The notes: generated by a model not told the origin, from the letters alone. 43,270 nucleotides of DNA from Desulfuromonadales bacterium (GCA_016650295.1 JAENWA010000067.1:1-43270), one strand, 5' to 3'. Counted from the first letter of the stretch, positions 10,166 through 16,580 are shown. Program-made: numbers and translations.

Positions 10166-10447
10166 ATGAGAATGATAATCTATCGCCTTCTTTCAATAGT
10201 CTTAATCATGGACCTCATTGCTATCGTTTATTTCTTGTCAGTGAAAAATATGAGCGGCGCTTACGCCGCATTCACTCTCGTTGCAACGATTCTCCTAGCC
10301 CAAATTTTCCTGATCAGATGCAAATGTGGATGTAGACCGGGATTGCGTGTTCTAGTGATTTGGACACTGTTGCTGGACTTTGAACTTTATATTGCCGATT
10401 ACCTGTTACTCAGACGATGCCCAAACTGCAAGAGAGATTTACAATAG
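10166..10447 (+). CDS. Small membrane protein with CxC and CPNC motifs
   Basis: This is a 93-residue protein with three predicted hydrophobic segments (about residues 5-25, 33-50 and 60-80). RCKCGCRPG lies between the second and third segments, and a C-terminal RRCPNCKRDL follows the third. The paired cysteines on what should be the cytoplasmic side look like a small metal site or zinc-ribbon remnant. I do not recognise the family. It begins just after the intron 3' end with only a weak ribosome-binding site (GGGAC), so the intron may have cut its original leader. An alternative ATG lies at 10172. It is followed after 92 bp by the HigBA pair, and both run in the same direction. Confidence 0.6.
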   Translation: MRMIIYRLLSIVLIMDLIAIVYFLSVKNMSGAYAAFTLVATILLAQIFLIRCKCGCRPGLRVLVIWTLLLDFELYIADYLLLRRCPNCKRDLQ

Positions 10448-10502
10448 CCACCCCGTAAAATATAGCCCTCCACTTTCTCAAACAGAAGATGCAATTGACC
10501 TG

Positions 10503-10522
10503 GGTTAGCAAATATGCTAACC
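10503..10522. promoter_or_regulatory. Perfect palindrome, likely operator of the HigBA-type pair
   Basis: GGTTAGCA (10503-10510) and TGCTAACC (10515-10522) are perfect 8-bp arms around AATA. They lie 18-37 bp upstream of the toxin start and overlap a possible promoter (TTGACC at 10495-10500 with a weak TAACCT at 10518-10523). The position fits autorepression by the antitoxin complex. Confidence 0.65.
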
Positions 10523-10539
10523 TACATAAGGCGTGAACT

Positions 10540-10866
10540 ATGAACTACACCATCGAATATTTTCATAAGCGAGTCAAAGTAGAGATCGAAAACTGGCCTG
10601 TCGGTATAGTTGCCGACTTCGCTCGCATTGCCGAACTCCTGTTGGAGTTCGGGCCAAACCTCCGCATGCCCCACTCCCGAGCAATGGGAGATGGTCTCTT
10701 CGAGGTGCGGCCACGCGGGCGGGAAGGAATCGGACGAGCATTTAATTGTTTTGTTGTCGGACAGCGGATCATAATTCTGCACGCATTCATCAAAAAAACA
10801 CAAGCCACCCCGGAGCAGGAGCTGAAAATTGCCCGGAAAAGATTGAAGGAGGTTCAAAATGGCTGA
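10540..10866 (+). CDS. RelE/HigB-like toxin (phage Gp49/DUF891-like)
   Basis: This 108-residue basic protein is the first gene of a type II TA pair. Family features are the central VADFARIAELLLEFGPNLRMPHSRAM region, the conserved GLFEVRPRG strand, and the strand VVGQRIIILHAFIKKTQATP, where the F-x-K-K-x-x-x-T-P pattern is typical. The end EQELKIARKRLKEV is a helix. Such toxins usually cut mRNA on the ribosome. The gene starts 17 bp after the palindromic operator, with AAGG as a modest ribosome-binding site, and its last 8 bp overlap the antitoxin start. The toxin-before-antitoxin order is characteristic of HigBA. Confidence 0.88.
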   Translation: MNYTIEYFHKRVKVEIENWPVGIVADFARIAELLLEFGPNLRMPHSRAMGDGLFEVRPRGREGIGRAFNCFVVGQRIIILHAFIKKTQATPEQELKIARKRLKEVQNG

Positions 10867-11185
10867 TTTGAAATATCAACCGGTTACTCATGACCATACT
10901 GCATTTCTTGATAAAGCCAAGAGACGTGAAGGATTCAAAAAAGCATACGAAGACTTGGAAGAAGAATATGCTTTGGCAAAAGAGATGCTTGCAGCTCGTG
11001 CGCGTCTAGGTCTGTCGCAGGAAGCCGTCGCTGAGATCATGGGAACAACAAAGAGCGCGATATCAAGGTTGGAAGCAGTCGGTAAACATGCCCCTTCCTT
11101 AACCACCCTCAAAAAGTATGCTCACGCCGTTGGTTGCCACCTAGAAATTAAATTTGTTCCAGAGTATGCCCAACAAGGAAGTTAG
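10859..11185 (+). CDS. HigA-like XRE-family antitoxin
   Basis: This 108-residue antitoxin partners the preceding toxin. An N-terminal helical toxin-binding part, FLDKAKRREGFKKAYEDLEE, precedes a helix-turn-helix (about residues 40-95: ARARLGLSQEAVAEIMGTTK and SAISRLEA, ending in the usual LEIKF strand). GGAGG is 8 bp upstream of the ATG. The gene overlaps the toxin by 8 bp, implying translational coupling. It is expected to neutralise the toxin and repress the operon through the palindrome at 10503-10522. Confidence 0.9.
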   Translation: MADLKYQPVTHDHTAFLDKAKRREGFKKAYEDLEEEYALAKEMLAARARLGLSQEAVAEIMGTTKSAISRLEAVGKHAPSLTTLKKYAHAVGCHLEIKFVPEYAQQGS

Positions 11186-11346
11186 ACCGGGCCGAACCCC
11201 GTCCGATCAACTCCCACCCCGTGTGCGCCCAGCATGGCGCGTGGCGCGTAAGCGCCATCTGTTTGACTGGACCAAGCACCATTAGGAGCACCATTAGGTG
11301 TCAAACCTACACATTTGACAAGAGCTAAAATAACAAGGAGTCCCCA
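11186..11346. repeat. Structured non-coding segment after the HigA-like gene
   Basis: No gene is seen here. It holds nested GC hairpins (GCGCC, GGCGC and again GGCGC GTAA GCGCC, about 11226-11257). A 7-bp inverted repeat, GTTTGAC (11261-11267) with GTCAAAC (11300-11306), encloses an exact 12-bp tandem duplication of AGCACCATTAGG (11275-11286 and 11287-11298). It is the 3' flank (exon side) of the minus-strand ORF-depleted intron. Confidence 0.7.
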
Positions 11347-11383
11347 ATCGGGTAGCCGGGGGTTTTTCTCCCCCAGCCCCCAC

Positions 11384-11417
11384 ACCACCTAGCATGCGGG
11401 TCCGCACTAGGCGGTTC
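11384..11417 (-). ncRNA. Domain V of the ORF-depleted group II intron
   Basis: A 34-nt hairpin on the minus strand runs from GAACCGCCTAG to CATGCTAGGTGGT, with a GACC-type loop. The stem is complete, so this part of the ribozyme is not visibly decayed. Confidence 0.85.
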
Positions 11418-11621
11418 CCAAAGAGCGACGGGCCGTAGCCGGTCATTTCCAAACCAGTTCTTTGAAAAGACGGCAGTAACTGTGATTATTTTGGGGAGCT
11501 GAATTCCTTATGACGCGCTCCATGGGCAATAACCCGGTCGGGTTTAACGTGCTTGAAAGCTCATAGAGGATGACATCCCTCTCTTCAAGTTCGGCCCTTC
11601 GACAGGGTGAGACCATCCCGG

Positions 11622-11705
11622 CTAACCGGGCTCGTTTCCAGCCACCACACCGCCATGAGTGGTGGAGTCCTTGTCTACTATGGCTTCTGCTGACTTCTGC
11701 TCCAT
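11622..11705 (-). pseudogene. N-terminal remnant of a group II intron reverse transcriptase
   Basis: The frame MEQKSAEAIVDKDS resembles the usual start of LtrA-type proteins (Q-K-S-A-E-A-I-V). It then diverges and stops after 27 codons, with no reverse transcriptase motif following. It shows where the maturase ORF was lost from the minus-strand intron. The match is from memory of the family. Confidence 0.5.
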
Positions 11706-12068
11706 CACGGCAACCTTTACAGCGCCGCGCCTTTCTTGCGAAATGCAAAGTGGAGCAGATCTCCCCGGATAAGAACGTGAACTGTCGCTACACAACCGCA
11801 GCATTTATTTAGGCCCTATGGGTCCCACTTCTCCTGAATCCGTGGACTTCGTCATGTGGTGCTGACTTGTCCGGATAATGGCCTTGTATGCTGTTTCTGT
11901 TCGTCGGCTCATAGCTTTGCGCTTAGGCTTCCTCCAGACCCCTCCTCGCGGAGACGCCCTTGCCTTCGGCTAGTACTTTTGCTCCGTCTCACGACGGTGA
12001 TGGATTCATGTACAGGGGACTTGCACCCCATAAGTTCACGCCCATGACGGGCGTACACGAGACCAGTG

Positions 12069-12121
12069 GACCCGGTCGCGATATACCTGCGCCGGGTCAT
12101 CAGCCGAACCGTTATCGGTTC
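12069..12121 (-). repeat. Two hairpins between the antitoxin stop and the intron 5' end
   Basis: GAACCG ATAA CGGTTC (12106-12121, overlapping the antitoxin stop) and GACCCGG with CCGGGTC (12069-12075 and 12092-12098) are perfect stems. They lie just 11 bp upstream of the 5' end of the minus-strand intron. No T-run follows. They may be the original terminator of the TA operon, the intron having landed next to it. Confidence 0.6.
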
Positions 12122-12494
12122 AGAGAAACACCCTATAATCGACATTCAGTACTTCCGACAGCTTCCTGGCCATCTCCTTGCCAACAGTCCTTTTGCCGTT
12201 CTCCATCTCGCTGATATGGTGCTGAGCTATTCCGATCTGTTCCGCGAGTTGTTTTTGCGTCAAACCTTCCTTGACCCTGCCGCCACGGATACAGACACCC
12301 GCACGGTTGATTTTCAGTTCGGATGAAAGTTCTTCCGGTGCGTAATAGTCCTTTTCTGTGATCTTCTGTTCGGTAAGGTCTACAACATGTAATTCCCTGG
12401 CAGTCCGGCGCAGTTTGTTGACGCTTGAGACTGTGCCCCTGAAACGTACCTCGACCAGCTTTTCAGTAGGGCGCTTTTTCGTGAGTGCCTGCAT
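12120..12494 (-). CDS. XRE-family antitoxin
   Basis: This 124-residue protein pairs with the toxin gene upstream. A non-DNA-binding N-terminal half (residues 1-65) is followed by a classic helix-turn-helix at about 70-115 (VKEGLTQKQLAEQIGIAQHH and ISEMENGKRTVGKEMARKLS). GGAGG lies 6 bp before the ATG at 12494, which fixes the start over a longer frame from 12509. The gene overlaps the toxin 3' end by 32 bp. The stop codon is part of a hairpin. It should repress its own promoter; no obvious long palindrome is seen apart from GTATAC close to the -35 box. Confidence 0.87.
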   Translation of the reverse strand: MQALTKKRPTEKLVEVRFRGTVSSVNKLRRTARELHVVDLTEQKITEKDYYAPEELSSELKINRAGVCIRGGRVKEGLTQKQLAEQIGIAQHHISEMENGKRTVGKEMARKLSEVLNVDYRVFL

Positions 12495-12741
12495 ATATAA
12501 CCTCCACAAGTTTTATGCCGTAGCTTGATTCTTCCCATACCACAACATATGTTGGCATACCGGTCTTGACATGACAATGGTGCCGGTTTCCGGCAAGCTT
12601 GCTGTAATTCTTCCAGTTGCCACGTACCGGGCCGCTCAATCTGATTTCCGTTATCAACAAGTCAAGCGCAGTGCACACCGATTGCGGCAGCTTCTTATAC
12701 TGCTTTGCCGCCTTATTGCTGTATATCACCGTCCATTCCAT
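12463..12741 (-). CDS. RelE/HigB-like toxin
   Basis: This is a 92-residue protein of the RelE/ParE superfamily, probably a ribosome-dependent mRNA interferase. It begins MEWTVIYSNKAAKQYKKLPQ, a typical first strand and helix. It then carries the central NWKNYSKLAGNRHHCHVKTG, where R and H residues are often catalytic, and the strand TYVVVWEESSYGIKLVEVIYAG. It is the first gene of the pair and overlaps the antitoxin by 32 bp. No ribosome-binding site precedes the ATG; the predicted -10 box ends only 5 bp upstream of it, which would give a leaderless transcript. Confidence 0.85.
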   Translation of the reverse strand: MEWTVIYSNKAAKQYKKLPQSVCTALDLLITEIRLSGPVRGNWKNYSKLAGNRHHCHVKTGMPTYVVVWEESSYGIKLVEVIYAGTHEKAPY

Positions 12742-12746
12742 ACGTC

Positions 12747-12776
12747 ACACTATCCCTTTTTTTGGTATACTGTCAA
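12747..12776 (-). promoter_or_regulatory. Predicted promoter of the RelE-like TA pair (possibly leaderless)
   Basis: On the minus strand, TTGACA (12771-12776), an 18-bp spacer and TAGTGT (12747-12752) end 5 bp before the toxin ATG at 12741. The start of transcription would fall at or next to the A of ATG. The -35 box overlaps the stop codon of an upstream gene fragment. Confidence 0.6.
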
Positions 12777-12907
12777 GCTGATTTCTTCCCGGCTCTTATC
12801 GGAATGACTTTGCTTTCCTTGCCGGTGACGATGCCGGTCAATTTGCGTTTCCAAGCTTCAAGGGCCTGCTGTATTTCTTTGTCATACTCCAAGGGGAACA
12901 AACAATA
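12773..12907 (-). pseudogene. C-terminal gene fragment, possibly from a tyrosine recombinase
   Basis: An open stretch of 44 codons without a start ends at 12773 with YDKEIQQALEAWKRKL followed by a basic tail VIPIRAGKKSA. The helical, charged ending resembles the tails of phage-type integrases, but no catalytic motif is included and the assignment is weak. It reads in the same direction as the TA pair, and its stop codon lies in that pair's promoter. Upstream it runs into stop codons and a terminator. Confidence 0.35.
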
Positions 12908-12933
12908 TTAGACCACATCAGACAACAGGCAAT

Positions 12934-12960
12934 AAAAAAAGCCCTGTTTTCAAGGGGCTT
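12934..12960 (-). terminator. Rho-independent terminator
   Basis: On the minus strand AAGCCC (12955-12960) pairs with GGGCTT (12939-12944) and a run of seven T follows. It would stop transcripts coming from the ATPase-XRE operon before they reach the RelE-like pair. Confidence 0.75.
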
Positions 12961-13250
12961 AAATACTACATCGGGCTTTACCTGATTATTTTTTGGAGCC
13001 GTTTGTCGCAGTGGGTTCCGGGAACAGTTTATTTAACTCCCCCTCACCCCACCCCCGCAACAACAATCGGCATCTCAAACATAAAGCATAAATACTGTTG
13101 GCCGTTCACCGTTAACAGTTACCCGAAAAAAGCTGTGCGCCGTTCATTATGCTTTTTCTTAAACCTGAAAAGTTTGTTTTTATGTGCCTTTCGTTGCGTC
13201 GTCGCGCCGTAGCGTGAGACCAGTTTTAGCCGGTCAATCACAGCATCATC
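12961..13250. other. Non-coding stretch with no recognised feature
   Basis: No frame with a ribosome-binding site or recognisable protein was found in these 290 bp on either strand. The part at 13030-13060 is C-rich on the plus strand. A short inverted pair CTGTT/AACAG around 13097-13120 is too small to interpret. I see no tRNA. Confidence 0.5.
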
Positions 13251-13312
13251 ATTTTACGTTAGGTGCTTGAAACCCTGGAGCATTTTACGTTAGGTGCTTG
13301 AAACCCTGGAGC
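13251..13312. repeat. Perfect 31-bp tandem duplication covering the 3' end of the XRE gene
   Basis: The unit at 13251-13281 (starting ATTTTACGTTAGGTGC and ending CCCTGGAGC) is repeated exactly at 13282-13312. The inner copy holds the last codons and stop (TAA) of the XRE gene; the outer copy repeats them beyond the stop. Perfect identity suggests a recent slippage or unequal exchange. Confidence 0.95.
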
Positions 13313-13652
13313 GCTTTGCCCGAAAGGGAACACTCCCCTCGGCAACGTGCAAACCGGGCTGCTCCACATCCGCCTCAAACACAACCCGCACACGCGCATG
13401 CAGCGCCTCGGCTACCCGGCGCAACATGCTGAGAGAATGCCCTTCGTAACCGGGCGATTCAAGGCGGCTGATCTGCTGCTGGGAGGTCTTGAGCAGTTTG
13501 GCCAGCTCTTTCTGCGATAACCCTGCCTGACGGCGCAGATCGGTTATCTGCAGGGCAACGTCCCAAGCTTCACCTGCCCGGTTGAAACGTGCGGCGAATT
13601 CCGGGTCCTGCAACTGCTGTTCAATATAGCTGTCAAAGTTTGTTTTTTTCAT
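13290..13652 (-). CDS. HigA-like XRE-family regulator paired with an AAA+ ATPase
   Basis: This is a 120-residue helix-turn-helix protein. The N-terminus FDSYIEQQLQDPEFAARF is the type seen in antitoxins that partner RelE-like toxins. The helix-turn-helix lies at about residues 40-95 (RRQAGLSQKELAKLLKTSQQ, then QISRLESPGYEGHSLSMLRR). GAAGGA 7 bp before the ATG at 13652 supports this start; an in-frame TTG immediately after the ATPase stop would add 7 residues. The basic C-terminal tail is unusual. It is the second gene of a two-gene operon whose first gene is an ATPase where a toxin would normally be, and it is the likely binder of the 11-bp palindrome at the operon promoter. Its last codons are duplicated downstream. 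Confidence 0.85.
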   Translation of the reverse strand: MKKTNFDSYIEQQLQDPEFAARFNRAGEAWDVALQITDLRRQAGLSQKELAKLLKTSQQQISRLESPGYEGHSLSMLRRVAEALHARVRVVFEADVEQPGLHVAEGSVPFRAKRSRVSST

Positions 13653-13673
13653 ATCGTTTTCCTTCGCTGCCAA

Positions 13674-14978
13674 TCACGCATCCGTTCTTCTGCCGTTTTC
13701 AGATCGCGTAACGCAATTTAGAAAACGTCCGGCATCCAGCAGAAAGCGCCAGAGTGGTACTGCCTGAAGCTCAAGGCCATGGAACGGGACAGTCGCCTGG
13801 ACTGAACGGGTAACGACCAGGGCACGCCGGACCGCCGGGAAACGGCGGACAAACAGCGCCAAACCGGCAAGGCGCTTGTCCTTGGGATCGATCGCATCCA
13901 GCATTTTCACCTCTATCGGCAGCGATTCTGCCACCGAGCCGACTACAAAATCAACCTCCCGTTCGCTCTCGGCAAAATAACCGGTCTCGATTCCACGCCG
14001 CCGCAACTCAAGATAGACCATGTTTTCGGCTCGCGCCCCCTCATCCCCCGAACCGGTGCAGATCGTTTTGATCCCCATGTCCCACAAGTACAGCTTTTTC
14101 TGGCTGTAAACCCGCTCGGAATGGGAGGTAGTCCATTTGCCCATGGAAGCTGTGAGATAGGCCGCTTCCAGATAGCCCACATATTCCTTGGCGGTGTCGA
14201 GAGAAAGCCCCAACAGCGACGATAAACGGTTGAAGCTGGTCCGTCCCCCGACCGAGGCGGCAACCAGGCGCACCAAATCCTTCAGAGCAGCCGGTTTTTT
14301 AACCCGAAAGAGTCGCAGCAGGTCGCGGGCCAGGATATCCTCCAGCAAGTTGGGGAGATAGGCCGGATTGGGGGAAAGCACCTCTTCCGGGTAACCGCCG
14401 GTCACCAGATACTCCTGGAGCAGACGCTCATAGCGGTAATCCTCAGCCAGCTTGGGGCGCGGCCCGCGAAAATCAATAAATTCCGGGAAAGAAAGCGGGA
14501 AAATAGTCGTTGTTATCTGCCGTCCGGTCAGCTTTCCACCCTGACGCGCCAGCAGCGCCAAAGTGGAGCCGGTGCAATAGAGCTTGAGCTGTTCGGTATC
14601 GTACAAAGACTTAAGTTCCACCTCCCAGGCAGGACTATCCTGAACCTCGTCCAGAAAGAGAAAGAGTCGGCGGTTGCGGGGATGATCGAACAGTGTGCGG
14701 AATGCCTTCAAATGGTCGGATATGGTGGCGCCTGACAAGGCGGGATGATCCAACGCAAGAAAACATATGTCATGCGGGGGAACCCCCGATGCCAGCAGTT
14801 CATTAATGACTTGGCGAAGAATAGTAGTCTTGCCGACCCGGCGGCTACCGAGCAGGATCTCCACCTGGCGGCGGTCGCGATTGTCAAAAAGCGGTCGCAG
14901 GTAAGTCTCGCGGCGAATGCCGGCCTCGGGTGGGTTCCCTTCCCACCAGGGATTTAGCTGATAATAGATCGTTTCCAT
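13674..14978 (-). CDS. AAA+ family ATPase with DUF4143-type C-terminal domain
   Basis: This is a 434-residue protein. Walker A is GSRRVGKTT (about residues 44-52) and Walker B is LFLFLDEVQ (about 104-112). A sensor-like Ser/Thr follows in YCTGST, and IFPLSFPEF is the usual DUF4143 family landmark. The C-terminal part (about 200-400) has a winged-helix-like region and a restriction-nuclease-like fold remnant around YFAESEREVDFVV and PIEVKM (D/E-x-K pattern). Such proteins are common and poorly characterised. The predicted promoter has its -10 box 7 bp before the ATG and no ribosome-binding site is seen, so the mRNA may be leaderless. It precedes a HigA-like regulator by 21 bp, an organisation that resembles a toxin-antitoxin or regulated-defence module. 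Confidence 0.85.
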   Translation of the reverse strand: METIYYQLNPWWEGNPPEAGIRRETYLRPLFDNRDRRQVEILLGSRRVGKTTILRQVINELLASGVPPHDICFLALDHPALSGATISDHLKAFRTLFDHPRNRRLFLFLDEVQDSPAWEVELKSLYDTEQLKLYCTGSTLALLARQGGKLTGRQITTTIFPLSFPEFIDFRGPRPKLAEDYRYERLLQEYLVTGGYPEEVLSPNPAYLPNLLEDILARDLLRLFRVKKPAALKDLVRLVAASVGGRTSFNRLSSLLGLSLDTAKEYVGYLEAAYLTASMGKWTTSHSERVYSQKKLYLWDMGIKTICTGSGDEGARAENMVYLELRRRGIETGYFAESEREVDFVVGSVAESLPIEVKMLDAIDPKDKRLAGLALFVRRFPAVRRALVVTRSVQATVPFHGLELQAVPLWRFLLDAGRFLNCVTRSENGRRTDA

Positions 14979-14985
14979 GGGATAA

Positions 14986-15026
14986 ATATTACGTCTAATC
15001 GAAACTTATGTCAAAAAGTTTCGATT
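14986..15026 (-). promoter_or_regulatory. Strong promoter overlapped by a perfect 11-bp palindrome (ATPase-XRE operon)
   Basis: On the minus strand, TTGACA (15009-15014), a 17-bp spacer and TAATAT (14986-14991) form a near-consensus promoter. The -35 box lies within a palindrome whose perfect arms are AATCGAAACTT (14997-15007) and AAGTTTCGATT (15016-15026), 8 bp apart. Binding there would block the polymerase, so autorepression by the XRE protein is likely. The ATG at 14978 is only 7 bp from the -10 box. Confidence 0.75.
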
Positions 15027-15096
15027 TATGTCGAATATAATGCTGTTTACGCACTCAAAAGGTAGTAGTCGGACAACTTTCCTGATAATCGTTACA

Positions 15097-15816
15097 TCAG
15101 ATGTCGGGCAGTTCAAACGCGCCGACCAGCCGGGTAAAAAGAGCGGGAACCTGAGTCTCGAAATGAAGCCGTTTGCCGTTGACCGGATGGGTGAAGGTGA
15201 TCGAACGGGCATGCAGGGCCAGGTTGGCATACGACGTATGCCCCTGGCCGTATTTCCGGTCACCGACCACCGGGTGGCCCTTCTCCGCCAAGTGTACACG
15301 GATCTGATGTTTTCGGCCGGTCAGCAGGTGGATCTGCAACAGGCTGAGACCTTTCAGTTCTTTCAGGAGCGTATAGGTCGTTTGCGACAGCTTGCCCTTG
15401 TTCGGATCAGGGGTGGAATAAACATTTAATGCGGCATTTTCGGCCAGATAACTGCTGATGGTCCCCTGGGGCGGGTCCAGGTGGCCGAAGACCACCGTCA
15501 GGTAGATTTTGGTGGTGTTGTCCCAGTCGGACTGCAGGAACAGCTTGGCCTGTTCACTTTTGGCAAACAGCAGGATTCCTGATGTGTCGCGATCCAGTCG
15601 ATGCACGATGTAAACCCGGTTGCGCGACTTGGGGTTACCCTTGCGGACATAGTCATTCAGGATCGAGTGCACGGTCCGGGACTTGTCCCGCTCGGTCCCC
15701 ATGGTCAGGAGACCGCCGGGCTTGTCCACCACGATGATATCGGCATCCTCGTACAGCAGTGCCACACCTCGGGGCTGGTGTTTCGGTTTTGGAGCCGGTC
15801 TTCCGGTTGTCTGCAT
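15097..15816 (-). CDS. RluA-family RNA pseudouridine synthase
   Basis: This 239-residue enzyme isomerises uridine to pseudouridine in rRNA or tRNA. The catalytic motif HRLDRDTSG lies at residues 72-80 with D75 as the expected nucleophile. The family motifs LLYEDADIIVVDKPGG, QIHLLTGRKHQIRVHL and HPVVGDRKYG are present. There is no N-terminal S4 domain, as in the short RluA/RluC-like forms. The exact target position cannot be told from sequence. AAGGCGG stands just before the ATG at 15816. It lies 20 bp after the terminator of the BI-1 gene, so its promoter must be close to its start or readthrough is used. Confidence 0.93.
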   Translation of the reverse strand: MQTTGRPAPKPKHQPRGVALLYEDADIIVVDKPGGLLTMGTERDKSRTVHSILNDYVRKGNPKSRNRVYIVHRLDRDTSGILLFAKSEQAKLFLQSDWDNTTKIYLTVVFGHLDPPQGTISSYLAENAALNVYSTPDPNKGKLSQTTYTLLKELKGLSLLQIHLLTGRKHQIRVHLAEKGHPVVGDRKYGQGHTSYANLALHARSITFTHPVNGKRLHFETQVPALFTRLVGAFELPDI

Positions 15817-15830
15817 GGCCGCCTTTTATG

Positions 15831-15858
15831 CAAAAACCGCCGGGGTAATCCCGGCGGC
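15831..15858 (-). terminator. Rho-independent terminator of the BI-1/YccA gene
   Basis: CCGCCGGG and CCCGGCGG form a GC-rich stem on the minus strand with an ATTA-type loop, followed by TTTTTG. It lies 30 bp after the BI-1 stop. Confidence 0.85.
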
Positions 15859-15887
15859 CGCTGTTTGTGAATATTCCTCGTCCGCTG

Positions 15888-16580
15888 TCAATCCCGCCTG
15901 CCGCCCGTGAACCGCAGCAGCATCAGGAAGAGATTGATAAAGTCAAGATACAGCGTCAGGGCTCCCAGAATGGCCGGTTTTCTCCCCTCCTGCCCCGCTG
16001 CCGCCAGGGCCTTGATCTTCCAGGTGTCATAGGCGGTCAGGCCGGTGAATACGACAACCCCGATGGCGGAAACCACCCAGGAGACGGCATTGCTGTTGAG
16101 GAAGATGTTCACTACCGAAGCGATCACAATACCGATCAGACCCATGAACAGGAAGCTGCCCCAGGAGGTCAGATCCTTTTTGGTCATATAACCGTAAACG
16201 CTCATGGCGCCGAACATGGCAGCGGTGACGGCGAAGGTGGAAGCGATGGAATCGGCGGTGTAGACCGCGAAAACCACCGAGAGTGTCACGCCGTTCAGGA
16301 GCGAGTAGGCCAGGAAGAGCATGGTTGCCGTTGAGGCGCTCAGGCGGTTGATGGCAGCGGACAGGGTAAACACCAAGGCGAGTTCACCGATAATCAGGCC
16401 GTAAAACACCAGCTTGTTCCCGGCTATTGCCTCGAAGATTGCCGGTGAAGAGATCGTCACCAGTGACATGATGGCTGTAATGGCCAGCCCAAGCCCCATC
16501 CAGGCGTATACCTGACGAACCAATGTATTCTGCCTGACAATGAGTCCGGTGCTGGTTTGACTGTTTTCAAACTGGTTCAT
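15888..16580 (-). CDS. Bax inhibitor-1/YccA family membrane protein
   Basis: This 230-residue protein has seven hydrophobic membrane segments, starting at VYAWMGLGLAITAIMSLV and ending near LYLDFINLFLMLL. The ending YLDFINLFLMLLRF, with its conserved acidic residue, is a hallmark of the family. Related proteins act as pH-sensitive calcium leak channels or modulators of membrane proteases such as FtsH; which applies here is unknown. AAGGAG lies 7 bp before the ATG at 16580. The gene is monocistronic, ending at a strong terminator. Confidence 0.93.
   Translation of the reverse strand: MNQFENSQTSTGLIVRQNTLVRQVYAWMGLGLAITAIMSLVTISSPAIFEAIAGNKLVFYGLIIGELALVFTLSAAINRLSASTATMLFLAYSLLNGVTLSVVFAVYTADSIASTFAVTAAMFGAMSVYGYMTKKDLTSWGSFLFMGLIGIVIASVVNIFLNSNAVSWVVSAIGVVVFTGLTAYDTWKIKALAAAGQEGRKPAILGALTLYLDFINLFLMLLRFTGGRRD

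Larger units (their letters stand above)
11347..12058 (-). mobile_element. ORF-depleted group II intron (about 0.7 kb)
   Basis: On the minus strand the element opens with GTGTACGCCCGTCATGGGCG (12058 leftwards), a good group II 5' end with an immediate stem. The segment GGGGTGCAAGTCCCC follows a little downstream. It closes with a 34-nt domain V at 11384-11417 and a domain VI hairpin with a branch-type A in GGCTACCCGAT (end near 11347). Between them only about 700 nt remain, against more than 2 kb for an ORF-bearing intron. The reverse transcriptase is reduced to its first codons. Domain V differs from that of the plus-strand intron at 7833-10151 (GACC loop rather than GAAA), so the two are separate lineages. 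Splicing would need a maturase in trans. Confidence 0.82.

Noticed and set aside
11182-11306. GTTAGAC ... GTCAAAC pair as an attC site
   Set aside because: The boxes are in the wrong order for attC (it should begin RYYYAAC and end GTTRRRY).
11182-11388. 68-codon minus-strand frame near the intron 3' end
   Set aside because: It runs across the intron-exon joint and hairpin repeats and has no ribosome-binding site.
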